From positions 1 through 13,031 of the forward strand of contig JALLAP010000445.1 in NCBI GenBank assembly GCA_036939355.1: 13,031 nt of DNA. Reading direction: 5' to 3'. A program made the translations under genes and the position numbers. The first letter of the stretch is position 1. Each line of letters begins with the position of its first letter. Below are positions 1-8,500 of the stretch, piece after piece. The stretch comes from Thalassiosira profunda. Taxonomy: Eukaryota > Bacillariophyta > Thalassiosirophyceae > Thalassiosirales > Thalassiosiraceae. The notes beneath the pieces are model-generated. The model searched no databases and was not told the DNA's origin. It saw nothing but the letters and a program-made list of their open reading frames with translations.

Positions 1-2
1 AC

Positions 3-626
3 GGTGATCAAAGGGCATTGGCAGGCATGCCCTCGCCGTATCACCACCAGCCACATCATCTGCAATATCCACAACCGGACCGGTCGTTGGGAGGTTTATC
101 GACGCCATCGGCAACGGCCTACCAATATCCAACTCAGATGCAACAACCTTACACTCCATCATATGACCGACAATATCCTTCTGGCTCCGCGGATCGATTC
201 GGTACGCCCCACCCGCCGCATTATGCGCAGGCTGGGTACGAATATTCGGGCCAGCCTCCCGGCGGAAGTTATGCACAGTATCCGGCGCAGGGCGAGCTCC
301 CATATCAGACCCCGCGATATCGGTATCCACCACCCCCACCTCCAGAGTACCAACGCTACCCACCGCAAAGCGGCGCTCGAACAGCAGAGCGCGTGCCGCC
401 CCAATACCAATATGCGGATCCCAACGTTTATGACCAATACAACCCATCGCAAATGAGCGATATTCGTGCCGCGGAGCCACCACCGCGAGCCGATAGGGAC
501 ACTGGCCGCAGCGCAGCGCGGGAGCCTTCCAGAGGAGACGACCGGAGCCCGACAATTGAGCCCATACCATACACCCCCAGTCGAGAGTTCGATGCCGAGA
601 AGAAGCCGGATCCTCCGACACGATAG
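3..626 (+). CDS. Pro/Tyr/Gln-rich disordered protein with PPxY motifs, C-terminal part (5' truncated)
   Basis: The frame is open from the window edge, with no stop before the TAG at 624-626, so this is the last ~207 residues of a longer protein. Composition is strongly biased to Pro, Tyr, Gln, Ser and Arg, with many YP dipeptides (QYP, RYP) and a run of six prolines near nt 330-347. This is typical of an intrinsically disordered, prion-like or condensate-forming tail. Three PPxY motifs are visible: PPHY (213-224), PPEY (339-350) and PPQY (396-407). PPxY is the classical ligand of group I WW domains. The last ~60 residues change to a charged Arg/Asp/Glu/Pro-rich tail. No folded domain, signal peptide or membrane segment is seen in this part, and the function is not recognisable. 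It could be the tail of an RNA-binding protein or of a trafficking adaptor; the missing N-terminus would decide. The next gene is convergent (stop at 904). Confidence 0.7.
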   Translation, partial: GDQRALAGMPSPYHHQPHHLQYPQPDRSLGGLSTPSATAYQYPTQMQQPYTPSYDRQYPSGSADRFGTPHPPHYAQAGYEYSGQPPGGSYAQYPAQGELPYQTPRYRYPPPPPPEYQRYPPQSGARTAERVPPQYQYADPNVYDQYNPSQMSDIRAAEPPPRADRDTGRSAAREPSRGDDRSPTIEPIPYTPSREFDAEKKPDPPTR

Positions 627-903
627 TCTGATTCAGTCTCTGTTTGCCCCTGAAACTGAAACCTGTTTGCACCTTTTCCATAAGACGTCATTCGTTAGCC
701 ACGCAGCCTGCCATTGGCAGGAAAATGATCGCGAGCTGCAACAATCCGCGGAGGACGAAACTGAATCCTCGGATACGTCGCGGCTCTGTTTGCCGATGCA
801 CTGTTCATTCACAATGATAACCACTGACCTCTAAAACAATTGTTTGCTCTGTCCTGGTCGCTTGCTCGTTCCAACTGCACGCTGTGCACTTTCAAACATA
901 AAC

Positions 904-1635
904 TCATGCCAGTGGCTTCTCCGCAACCACGTACAGCCACCGCATGGCGCAGCAGCAGGGCAAACGCCCAAACAGTGGCACGCGAATGTACCCAGCATCT
1001 TTCACTGTCAATCCAGATGCCGCAAGTTCCGCCCGCAGCTGCGCCTCGTTAATGCCGTCCTGGTAATGCAGCCTGTTGGTGCGGCCGGGCTCGCGCGGCG
1101 CTTGATCCTTGCGCTTGTCCTCCCACACGAAGTGCACGGCCAGGGCGCCGGGCCGCATCAGCGACGCTAGCTTAGCTAACACGGCTGGTAGGTCGGGCAC
1201 AAAGGTAATGACGGATCCGCTGTACACCAAATCAAACGATGCGTCCGCCTGCGGCGCCCCTGCGCTCGCAATGTCACCACACCACGTCGTGACATTGTCC
1301 GGCGCTCCGGGGGCCGCCAGCTTGGCGTCCAGGGCGGCGATCATTTTGGGCGCAACATCAGTGGCGTGCACCGACGTGGCGCGCGCCGCGAGGGGCAGCG
1401 TCATCTGCCCCGTGCCGCACCCAAAGTCGAGGACGTCGCAGCTGCCGCCGCTGAACTTGGTTTGGGCGGCGCCCTCCACCACCTCCAGGGCACGGGCATT
1501 GAACCGCCCGACCATGCTACCCATGAACCCTTTGTCCCACCCCGCGGCCGAGGCATCCCACTCCTTGGCCGTCTCCTCCAGCGATTTTCCGGCACCACCG
1601 CCGGCGGCACCCTTCTTCTTCTCGTCCGTGGTCAT
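904..1635 (-). CDS. Class I SAM-dependent methyltransferase (Methyltransf_11/25-like)
   Basis: An intact single-exon protein of 243 residues if started at the ATG at 1635-1633 (purine at -3, followed by a Lys/Gly/Ala-rich leader). The frame is open further to 1716, but the upstream residues look like 5' UTR. Class I Rossmann motifs are in order: motif I VLDFGCGTG at residues 68-76, an acidic TD pair at the end of beta-2 (92-93), a GD at about 120-121 (motif II), FDLVYSGSVITFV at 134-146 and the post-III segment LMRPGALAVHF. The N-terminus (residues 18-50) carries the EEWD/AxxWD pattern common in methyltransferases that act on small molecules or proteins. The C-terminus contains a CCC cluster and ends in a hydrophobic strand. 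The substrate cannot be told from sequence. It is divergent from the mutarotase gene, with 354 bp between starts. The class I methyltransferase assignment is firm; any finer assignment is open. Confidence 0.88.
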   Translation of the reverse strand: MTTDEKKKGAAGGGAGKSLEETAKEWDASAAGWDKGFMGSMVGRFNARALEVVEGAAQTKFSGGSCDVLDFGCGTGQMTLPLAARATSVHATDVAPKMIAALDAKLAAPGAPDNVTTWCGDIASAGAPQADASFDLVYSGSVITFVPDLPAVLAKLASLMRPGALAVHFVWEDKRKDQAPREPGRTNRLHYQDGINEAQLRAELAASGLTVKDAGYIRVPLFGRLPCCCAMRWLYVVAEKPLA

Positions 1636-1989
1636 GATATTATGAGATGATGGGTGATGGGTATCTTTGCAACCAAGAGAAAGCTTAGCGACCGTCCAAC
1701 AGTTTACTATCCCCAAATCAGCACCGGCAAGGAGCGCTTATGCGGCCTCTAGAGATCGCCTCTGCGAGCGGTTGATGTGTGAGCAGCTCCGAGTGCAAGT
1801 GCACGTCTCAGTCTCGCGAGGAGCGGGGAGCGCGCGCGGGGGGCACATGATCAGCTTGTGCCAAAGGGGCTTCAGGCCAGACGCGTGTCGTTTTCGACGA
1901 GTGACCCCACCGGCCGAGCCGAGACAACATCCACAGCGAGCCCAGACGACAACTCATCCATCAGGATCACCCGCTAGAGACGAGACGAG
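1636..1989. promoter_or_regulatory. Divergent intergenic region between methyltransferase and rhamnose mutarotase
   Basis: These 354 bp separate two head-to-head genes and must hold both 5' UTRs and both promoters. No convincing TATA box or coding region is seen. The 3' half is GC-rich and includes the palindrome CTCGCGAG near 1813-1820. A reading frame spanning 1667-1993 is low in protein-like character and is regarded as chance. The arrangement permits shared regulation, but nothing in the sequence proves it. Confidence 0.5.
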
Positions 1990-2316
1990 ATGATTCGCAA
2001 ATCCTTCGTGATGACCCTCACGGCCGGCAACAAGGCCGAGTACGAAAGGCGTCACAGCCCCATCTGGCCCGAGCTCCAGGCGGTCCTCTTCGAGAAGGGC
2101 GTGCGGAACTACAGCATCTTCCTCCACCCGGACGGAAGGCAGTTATTCGCCTACGCCGAAATCGAGGACGAAGAAATGTGGGACAGCATCGCGAGGACCG
2201 ACGTCTGCAGGAGGTGGTGGAAGCACATGCGCGAGCTGATGGAAACGAACGAGGATGACAGCCCGAAATCGGTGGAGTGCCGGGAGGTGTTCCACATCGA
2301 CAACCTCGACAATTGA
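1990..2316 (+). CDS. rhaM: L-rhamnose mutarotase (RhaM family)
   Basis: An intact single-exon protein of 108 residues, close to the ~104 residues of bacterial RhaM. The ATG at 1990 is the first after an in-frame TAG at 1975-1977. It matches the family along its whole length: the MIRKxFVM opening, the RRHxPIWPEL block (residues 20-29), NYSIFL (40-45), and DVCRRWW (71-77). Catalytic-site residues known for E. coli RhaM line up at Tyr18, His22 and the Trp76-Trp77 pair. The enzyme interconverts alpha- and beta-L-rhamnose in the cytosol, feeding rhamnose isomerase or sugar-nucleotide salvage. There is no targeting peptide. In algae this fits turnover of rhamnose-containing wall or mucilage polysaccharides (inference). 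The similarity to bacterial proteins is high for a eukaryotic gene, suggesting an old transfer from bacteria. No other rhamnose gene is in the window. Confidence 0.93.
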   Translation: MIRKSFVMTLTAGNKAEYERRHSPIWPELQAVLFEKGVRNYSIFLHPDGRQLFAYAEIEDEEMWDSIARTDVCRRWWKHMRELMETNEDDSPKSVECREVFHIDNLDN

Positions 2317-2340
2317 TAAAGATTTACGATGGCTTCACCG

Positions 2341-2430
2341 TATTTTCAATGAGTGTCGGGATTTCGAGGACTGCTCCTTCTGATCATCGTATTTTTAATG
2401 GGTGTCGAGATTCTAGGACTGCTCCTTCTG
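2341..2430. repeat. Imperfect two-copy tandem repeat, period 49 nt
   Basis: Two diverged copies lie at 2341-2382 and 2390-2430. Each begins TATTTT(C/T)AATG, continues with GTGTCG and ends with an identical block GGACTGCTCCTTCTG. They differ by a few substitutions and about one indel. They lie about 25 bp after the mutarotase stop, so probably in its 3' UTR. No coding potential is evident. A local duplication is the simplest reading. Confidence 0.75.
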
Positions 2431-2636
2431 CACAACACAGTTGCTGTGAAAAGCGTGTGTACGAGATAAGATTCTGCAAATAATGATGATATGCAACTGT
2501 CAGATGGACGTGGCAGACGTACGAATGACACTAATCTACCATGCCTGCGATGGCATGCGACATGATGATCACTAACGATCACTCTCCGCCCATCATTCTT
2601 GCTTCTGCTCTCCTCTTCCCTCTTGGCCTTTTCCTC

Positions 2637-2683
2637 GGTTAGCGTTAGGGTTACGGTTAGTTTGAGGTTAGGGTTGGGGTTTC
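2637..2683 (+). repeat. Degenerate telomere-like GGTTAG tract (interstitial)
   Basis: There are seven hexamer units in register except for a 5-nt interruption at 2661-2665. Three are exact GGTTAG (2637, 2655, 2666), three have one mismatch (2643, 2649, 2672) and the last has two. Units are the G-rich strand of the TTAGGG-type telomere repeat used by many stramenopiles and animals. The tract lies about 125 bp upstream of the HRD1 start codon. It is too short and degenerate to be a functional telomere. It could be a telomerase-repaired break scar or a telo-box-like promoter element. Confidence 0.75.
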
Positions 2684-2723
2684 ACTGAGCCGCAAATTGT
2701 ATCTGATTCCTTCGTACAAATTT

Positions 2724-2731
2724 CCACGTGG
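2724..2731. promoter_or_regulatory. CCACGTGG palindrome (G-box / bZIP-type ACGT core) upstream of HRD1
   Basis: A perfect 8-bp palindrome with a CACGTG core lies 77 bp before the HRD1 ATG. ACGT-core sites are bound by bZIP and bHLH factors, and UPR elements that control ERAD genes in other eukaryotes contain ACGTGG or CCACG. A role in ER-stress control here is inference from position alone; chance occurrence is possible. Confidence 0.3.
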
Positions 2732-2807
2732 CCTGCAACTCTCACAGTGGCAGTTGCTCAGCGCGACGGCGAAGACCCGACGTAGCGACGGCAATCCAGC
2801 GGCAGCC

Positions 2808-5531
2808 ATGGACGGAACCGCCGACGATGACCGTCCGGAGGACAGCTCGCCCCTCGAGGCCGACGCGGGGACCGCCGTGGGCGCCAACTCCGGCGGCGGC
2901 GGGCTGGAGGGCGCCCCCAAACCGAGTGGAGACGAGGGCGTTGGATCAGCCCCCACAGATGAGGCGGAGGAGGGCCAGGAGGAGGACGAGGACGCCGCCC
3001 TGGCGCGCATGATGGCCTTCCAGGAGGAGCAGCACGAGGATATCCCTACCGCAGATGCCCCAAGCGATGCCCCGGCCGCGGAGGCAGTCGACGCGGGGGA
3101 GTTAGCACAAGATGACGTGGACGGGGCGCAAGATGTGGCCGCCGATCCCAACGTGGCCTTCCTGGGCCCCGCCCCAGAAGAAGAGGAGGAGGACGACGCC
3201 CCCCACCCCAACCTCGACAATCCCGCGGCCATCGCGCTCCGCCGCCGCCAGGCCTTCCAGGACGAGGCGCGGCGGAACCCCGAGGCCCACGCCGCGTGGC
3301 GGGACGCCCCCTACCCGGTGCGAAAAATCATGTCCTTTTTGCGGCCGCGGTTAAGGTACACCAACCTGAGCTTATTGGCGGCGGGACTGTTGCTGCACCA
3401 CACCCTGCGGACGCGGCAGCAGTTCTATTTGGCGCTGGTGTACCTCCAATCCAGCAAACTGGCGTACATTTTATTGGGGAACGCCGTCATCGCCCTGGCC
3501 GTGAGCGCCTTTGGGGTCATCACCCGGCTCTTCCTGGACGGGGGATTAAGGCCCAACGAGCGGGACGCCATCGGGGAGCACATTCGGTGGGATGTTACCG
3601 AGACGTGTCTTGCGTTGACGATCTTCCGCAGCGAGCTGGATGTCATCACGGCCGTGCAGTTTTTGGGACTGGTCGTCATGAAGTGCCTCCACTGGAGCGT
3701 GGAGTTGCGGGGAGGCCATTTGCGCATGACGGAGGAGGCGTTCGCGTACCCCGACGAGGATGATGACCTCGCTGAGGCGCAGGCGGATCGGGCGAAGAAG
3801 GCGTGGTACCAGCGCGTGCCGCGGCTTCGGCTCACCCACATCCGCTACTACTTCCTCGTGCAGATACTGTTGATGCTGGACATTCTGGGCGTGGCGCACT
3901 GCGCTCTCTCGGTCGCCACGCACGGTCCCAGCGTGGACATTCTCTTTGGCTTCGAGTCTGCCATTTTGCTGGTGTCCGGTCTTAGTTCTGCGGGAATGTA
4001 CAACTTGCACGTGATCGATGGGGTGATGGGAGTCTTTCACCATTTGGCCGAGGGAGGCCACCACCACGTTCCTGTTGGGGGAATGGCCGAGCCCAATGCC
4101 AACGATTTGCTGGAAGGGTCTGGAGACGGCGATGAGCGGCAGCAAGAGCAGGAAGGGGATGCAAGCGCTCGGCAGGGCGCTGACGCGGAGCGCCCACCAA
4201 CAGAAACCACAAACAAATTTGTCAAGGTGCTGGTGGAGCGGCTGGCCAATCCATGGAGGGACCGCCGCGCCACGCTGTCGTTTGCCATCGAGCTGCAGGC
4301 CCAGGCGGCCAAGTTCTTGTTTTACGTGGTCTTCTTCGCGATCGTCTTCACGTACTACGGCATGCCCATCAACATCTTCCGCGAGGTCTACGTCTCCTTC
4401 CAGCAGCTCCGTCGCCGCCTTGTCGCCTTCAACACCTACCGGCGTCTGACGCACAACATGGACAAACGGTTCGAGTCCATATCAGACGAGGAGGAGCTCG
4501 ATCGCCTTGGCAGGACATGCATCATTTGCCGCGACGCGATGGACCTGTCAGGGGGGTGCAAGAGGCTCCCTGGGTGTGGGCACGCCTTCCACGCACACTG
4601 CCTGAGGGAGTGGCTGGTCCAGCAGCAGACGTGTCCTACGTGCAGGGCGGATATCGCAAAGAATGAATTGAAGGAGAAGAAGAGGAAAGAGAGGGAGAGG
4701 GCGGCAGAGGCTGCAGCTGCCGCCGCGGCGGTCGAGGGAGCAGCTGAGGCAGTGGCAGGGGACGCCACTGCCACTGCAGACAGTGCAAACAGCGGTGCCG
4801 TGGCAAATGCTACTCAAAGCCCGACATCAGAAAGGCCGAGGGCAGAGGAGGGTCAACCACATAATCAAATGGGAGAACAAACTGTGGCTGCTGCGACAGG
4901 AGCAGGCTCTGCCAGTTCTGAGCAACGAACAGCAGCGCCATCCCCGACAGAGGTCATTGCAGAGTTCCCTGGATGGACTAGACATGTTGACGACAATAGC
5001 GGGAGGGCATACTACTACAACCAAGAGTACGACCAAGGTGCTTGGGCCACACCCTCACTGCAACCTGCTGGGGCCCAGCAACCAACGGAGCAGGTGGGCG
5101 ATGCCAGCTCCAACGCCGCAGTGGTCTCTGGCTCCAACGCCTATGCCACAATGGTCCCGCCACGTTTATACAACAACCCAGATCGCATGTCGGAGCCTCC
5201 TACTCAGCCAAGACCTGCGCCGGGCTTTCCATGCCTGTATCGGATCACGGCACCCACTGGCGCGCCTGTCTTTTCACCGTCCCTTTCGCCAAACGGACCT
5301 CACCGTTACATGAACGATGGCGTCTTCCCGGGCGCCTTCGGCGGCATCCAAGACAGGACGATCCCCTGCGCAAAACTAATTGTGGGCACCTCCATTGAGT
5401 ACTGGCCCATGCCATTTCAAGAGGCCATGCTGCGCATGCCTGAGGGATACGTTCGGTGCAGAGACGTGCAGCGCTTCGTGGCGTTGTCTGCGCAAGGAGG
5501 AGGAGGAGTGGCGGATCTCGTCGTTAATTGA
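2808..5531 (+). CDS. HRD1: HRD1/synoviolin-like ERAD E3 ubiquitin ligase with C-terminal WW domain
   Basis: An intronless protein of 907 residues. The ATG at 2808 has an excellent context (GCAGCCATGG) and is the first in-frame ATG after the stop at 2658. Residues 1-150 are acidic and low-complexity. About six hydrophobic segments follow (roughly 187-199, 206-243, 264-296, 347-367, 376-403, 501-521) with HRD1 signatures such as VTETCLALTIF and GPSVDILFGFESAILL. The loop before the last membrane segment is enlarged (about 413-480) and His/Glu-rich. The RING-H2 finger has all eight ligands: C571, C574, C590, H592, H595, C598, C609, C612. A basic then Ala-rich linker leads to a WW domain at about 723-749 (GWTR, GRAYYYN, second Trp, TP). 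The last ~90 residues form an unrecognised, possibly SH3-like module. HRD1 ligases sit in the ER membrane, retrotranslocate misfolded proteins and ubiquitinate them for the proteasome. No plastid presequence is seen, so this is the host ERAD ligase rather than the plastid SELMA ligase. The WW domain and the acidic N-terminus are not usual for HRD1. Confidence 0.92.
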   Translation: MDGTADDDRPEDSSPLEADAGTAVGANSGGGGLEGAPKPSGDEGVGSAPTDEAEEGQEEDEDAALARMMAFQEEQHEDIPTADAPSDAPAAEAVDAGELAQDDVDGAQDVAADPNVAFLGPAPEEEEEDDAPHPNLDNPAAIALRRRQAFQDEARRNPEAHAAWRDAPYPVRKIMSFLRPRLRYTNLSLLAAGLLLHHTLRTRQQFYLALVYLQSSKLAYILLGNAVIALAVSAFGVITRLFLDGGLRPNERDAIGEHIRWDVTETCLALTIFRSELDVITAVQFLGLVVMKCLHWSVELRGGHLRMTEEAFAYPDEDDDLAEAQADRAKKAWYQRVPRLRLTHIRYYFLVQILLMLDILGVAHCALSVATHGPSVDILFGFESAILLVSGLSSAGMYNLHVIDGVMGVFHHLAEGGHHHVPVGGMAEPNANDLLEGSGDGDERQQEQEGDASARQGADAERPPTETTNKFVKVLVERLANPWRDRRATLSFAIELQAQAAKFLFYVVFFAIVFTYYGMPINIFREVYVSFQQLRRRLVAFNTYRRLTHNMDKRFESISDEEELDRLGRTCIICRDAMDLSGGCKRLPGCGHAFHAHCLREWLVQQQTCPTCRADIAKNELKEKKRKERERAAEAAAAAAAVEGAAEAVAGDATATADSANSGAVANATQSPTSERPRAEEGQPHNQMGEQTVAAATGAGSASSEQRTAAPSPTEVIAEFPGWTRHVDDNSGRAYYYNQEYDQGAWATPSLQPAGAQQPTEQVGDASSNAAVVSGSNAYATMVPPRLYNNPDRMSEPPTQPRPAPGFPCLYRITAPTGAPVFSPSLSPNGPHRYMNDGVFPGAFGGIQDRTIPCAKLIVGTSIEYWPMPFQEAMLRMPEGYVRCRDVQRFVALSAQGGGGVADLVVN

Positions 5532-5553
5532 CGTCTATCTAAGACAAACAGAG

Positions 5554-8500
5554 TTACAAAGGCCACTCTTCCATTTGAAGATCTCTCATAAGAACGACCT
5601 TCTCGAGCTGTGACAAGTCTTTGCTCTTCTTCTTTTCCGAAACAAGCTTACACCGAATAACGCTAGCGTAGGTGACCATGTCTGGCTCCACGCCGTTGTT
5701 GCCAGACGCATGCAATTCTCTCATCTGATCGAGCAGCTCTTCCGCCTTCTGCCCTGCGTTGCTGGCCGCTGATCTGCAGTAAGAATCAACCACCATTGTG
5801 AACGTGCTCTTGTCCGGAGCGATATCTGCCGAGTCCAATATTCTTTGCAACAATCGGCGGGCTTTCTTTGAGTTGCCTCTTGCCGAATAGTTGAGCAGTA
5901 GGCCGTGGAAGGCGGCCAGATCCAATTCTTGACCAAACCTCTGATCAATAGTATTGAATAGCAGCTCTGCTCGGATCGTTGCATCGCTGTCTTTGCTTTT
6001 GGCCCATGCGTTTAGGCAGGCTGTGTAGTGAAGGACAGTGGGAGTCAGCTGTTGCTTCTCCATCTCTCGAATCAGATCCTCCGCCTCCCGGCCCAAGCCG
6101 AATTTAGAGCAGAGCTTTAGCCGGTGCGCGAACACGATCTCGTTTCCTGAGTCCAAGGTATTGGCGAGGGATTCTGCCCGCGCGATTGACACACCCTGGG
6201 CTTTGCCCGAATTGACAAGCGCTTTGACAGTAGCGCCAACAGAAAACTTGTCTGGCGAGTGAAGACTCTCCAGCAGTCGCTCCGCCTTCCCAGACATCCC
6301 AGCGTTGCCATACACATTTAGCAGGAGATTGTATGCGAGCAAGCTCGGCTCAAACTCGCCTCCCATCTCACTCATTACCTCAAGCCGGGTTACCAGTGCC
6401 TCGGCTCTTGCGGGGGCGTCTACATCATCGCACCTCCCCAAGGCTTCCAGCACAGCCTCGTACGATTGCAAGTTAGGGCCGCCTTCTTTCATTACTCCTG
6501 TTACCACAAGCTCATCCATTTCGCTCAAAAGGGACGCTGCTTCCTTGGCCTTGCCTCCCTTTGCGAGCAACTTCAGCATCGCATTAAAGCAATCGATTTT
6601 TGCGATGAATGGAATGGGCCTCTCTGATTTGTTGTCATCTCTGGCATATCCCAATTGATACAAGACATTCCAAGCGCGGCCTTCAGCGTCTGGCGCATCG
6701 GAATTGCATAACGCCTTGATAAGAAAGCTGTAGGACTTGCTGTTTGGTCGGGCGGTGGTTGCGGCATCACCGGATCGCGCAGTGCCATTTCCCATAGCAA
6801 TCAAAAGGCGCTCCGTGTTTTCAACATCACCTGCTCGAGCATAGCAATTCAGGAGAATGTTGTAGGCATTCACATCCAACGCAGGAAGAAGCGACTCATT
6901 CGCCCGTTCCTGCATTTGGTTGAAGAAGAGCTCTGCCCTCTCTGCAGCAGTTTGTCTGTCCTCCTTTGGCTTCGTCCTCTCATATGCTCTCAGCACCAAT
7001 GTGTTCGAATACACATCAGGGCCTCCTCGATGAGGGAACCTCGAGTAGAACCTTTCAAGGATGACTTCCGCCTTCTCCCCACATCCAAATCTCCTCATGC
7101 ATCGCAAGGCAGTGGTGTAAAGGAGANTCAAGGATGACTTCCGCCTTCTCCCCACATCCAAATCTCCTCATGCATCGCAAGGCAGTGGTGTAAAGGAGAC
7201 GGCTTGGTCTGCGCAGGTCGCGTTCACTCTGTTCTATCAAAGATAGCACTCGGTCTGGCGCATCTGCATCTTCCGACTTCTCCAATGCCTGCAGGATAGG
7301 CAAATAACATGCCGCATTGGGCTCGCAAATGTCCTGCATTGCGGTCAACAACGCCTCGGCCTTTGATATTTCTCCATGTCGGCAATAGCAGTTGATCATG
7401 CAGCCAAAGCTGGTAATATCAGGCCTTGGCGGAGTAATAGAAAATACTTGAGCTCCTTCCGATTCTTCCTCACTTACGAGGCGAATGCTTTGGTTCTCCA
7501 CAGCAATGCGCAACGGAGCCTGCTCATTCATTGCTGCGAACAACATCTCCGCTCGCGCAACACTGTCAGCTACTTGAGATTGGCTGTAAGCATTCAAGAC
7601 TGTGTTGTAGCAGGCGATGTCCAGCGCGCTCAACGATGGCGACGACTCTGGAGGAGTCTTAGAGGTCAGCGGAGACAGGTGCAATGCCTCCAATCCCAAA
7701 AGAAGCTCCTCGGATTCTGTTCCCATGCCAAGGGCAGAGTAACCTTGCAGAACAGCAGCACACGATCTGTTCGTGATTGTTAGATCTGGCTGCCGAGGTA
7801 TGTGGTTCAGGAGAATGTGGCGAGCCTGGGCCAGTGCCGCAGCCCGCCTCTTTGCATTCCGCTTCATCCCAGGTTTGTTTGGGTCCACATCTTGAGCCAG
7901 CATTACAGCTTTCTTTGACCAAGCCCGCAAAAGGGCATCATAGCAAGGGCCTGCCTNCCACATCTTGAGCCAGCATTACAGCTTTCTTTGACCAAGCCCG
8001 CAAAAGGGCATCATAGCAAGGGCCTGCCTGTGACGAGTTGAGCCTCTTCGTGCTAGTGCCGGCCGCAGAGGTAGAATCATCCGCTTTTCCTGGGTCATCG
8101 TAGAAATTGGAGACGCGAACCCCCAATGCCCTCCCCATTAGCTCTTGGGCCTCCTCTGCCATCCCCCGTCGAGCCAAGGCATTCATCACGGCTCCAATGA
8201 GTCTCGGGTCCCATTCGGCGGAATCCTCTTCCTTCTCCACCATATCCAGGAAGAGGAGAGCTGCATCAACAGCTGTCGATTCCCACAGCGATGCATCTGC
8301 TGCAATCATGACTGCAAAGGAAGGAACGTCGTCCGTTGTGTAACTTCCCGGATCGAGATGGCTGCTGTTTTTGTGCTGGGCCAAGAGCGTGATCACTTGG
8401 ACCAGGCGTTTGACATCTTGTGCTGTCACCCGAGGAGATACCTTCCGCCAATAGACTGGATTCTTTTTGGCACGAACCTCCACTTGCTTCCACGCCCTCA

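Larger units (their letters stand above)
2317..2807. other. Intergenic stretch: rhaM 3' region and HRD1 promoter/5' UTR
   Basis: This gap holds the mutarotase 3' region, the 49-nt tandem repeat, a short hairpin at 2540-2557 (CATGCC/GGCATG arms), a pyrimidine-rich tract at about 2580-2636, the telomere-like tract at 2637-2683 and a CCACGTGG palindrome at 2724-2731. An in-frame TAG at 2658-2660 precedes the HRD1 start. No gene is evident. Confidence 0.6.

Noticed and set aside
466..834. A 122-residue plus-strand frame running past the stop of the first gene
   Set aside because: It overlaps the PPxY protein in another frame, has no recognisable motif and reads like 3' UTR in its second half.
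1109..1645. A 178-residue plus-strand open frame over the methyltransferase
   Set aside because: It is the antisense shadow of the methyltransferase, whose SAM motifs are unambiguous on the minus strand.
1813..1820. CTCGCGAG palindrome as a core promoter element
   Set aside because: Such motifs are known from animals; a single short palindrome in GC-rich DNA is expected by chance.
3546..4454. A 302-residue open frame on the minus strand inside the HRD1 gene
   Set aside because: It is antisense to strongly conserved HRD1 membrane helices and shows no domain or sensible composition; GC-rich coding DNA often leaves the opposite strand open.
7055..8029. The paired 72-bp duplications as real tandem repeats or mobile-element footprints
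   Set aside because: They are exact, equal in length, each centred on a single N, and both break a frame that is perfectly restored by removing one copy.
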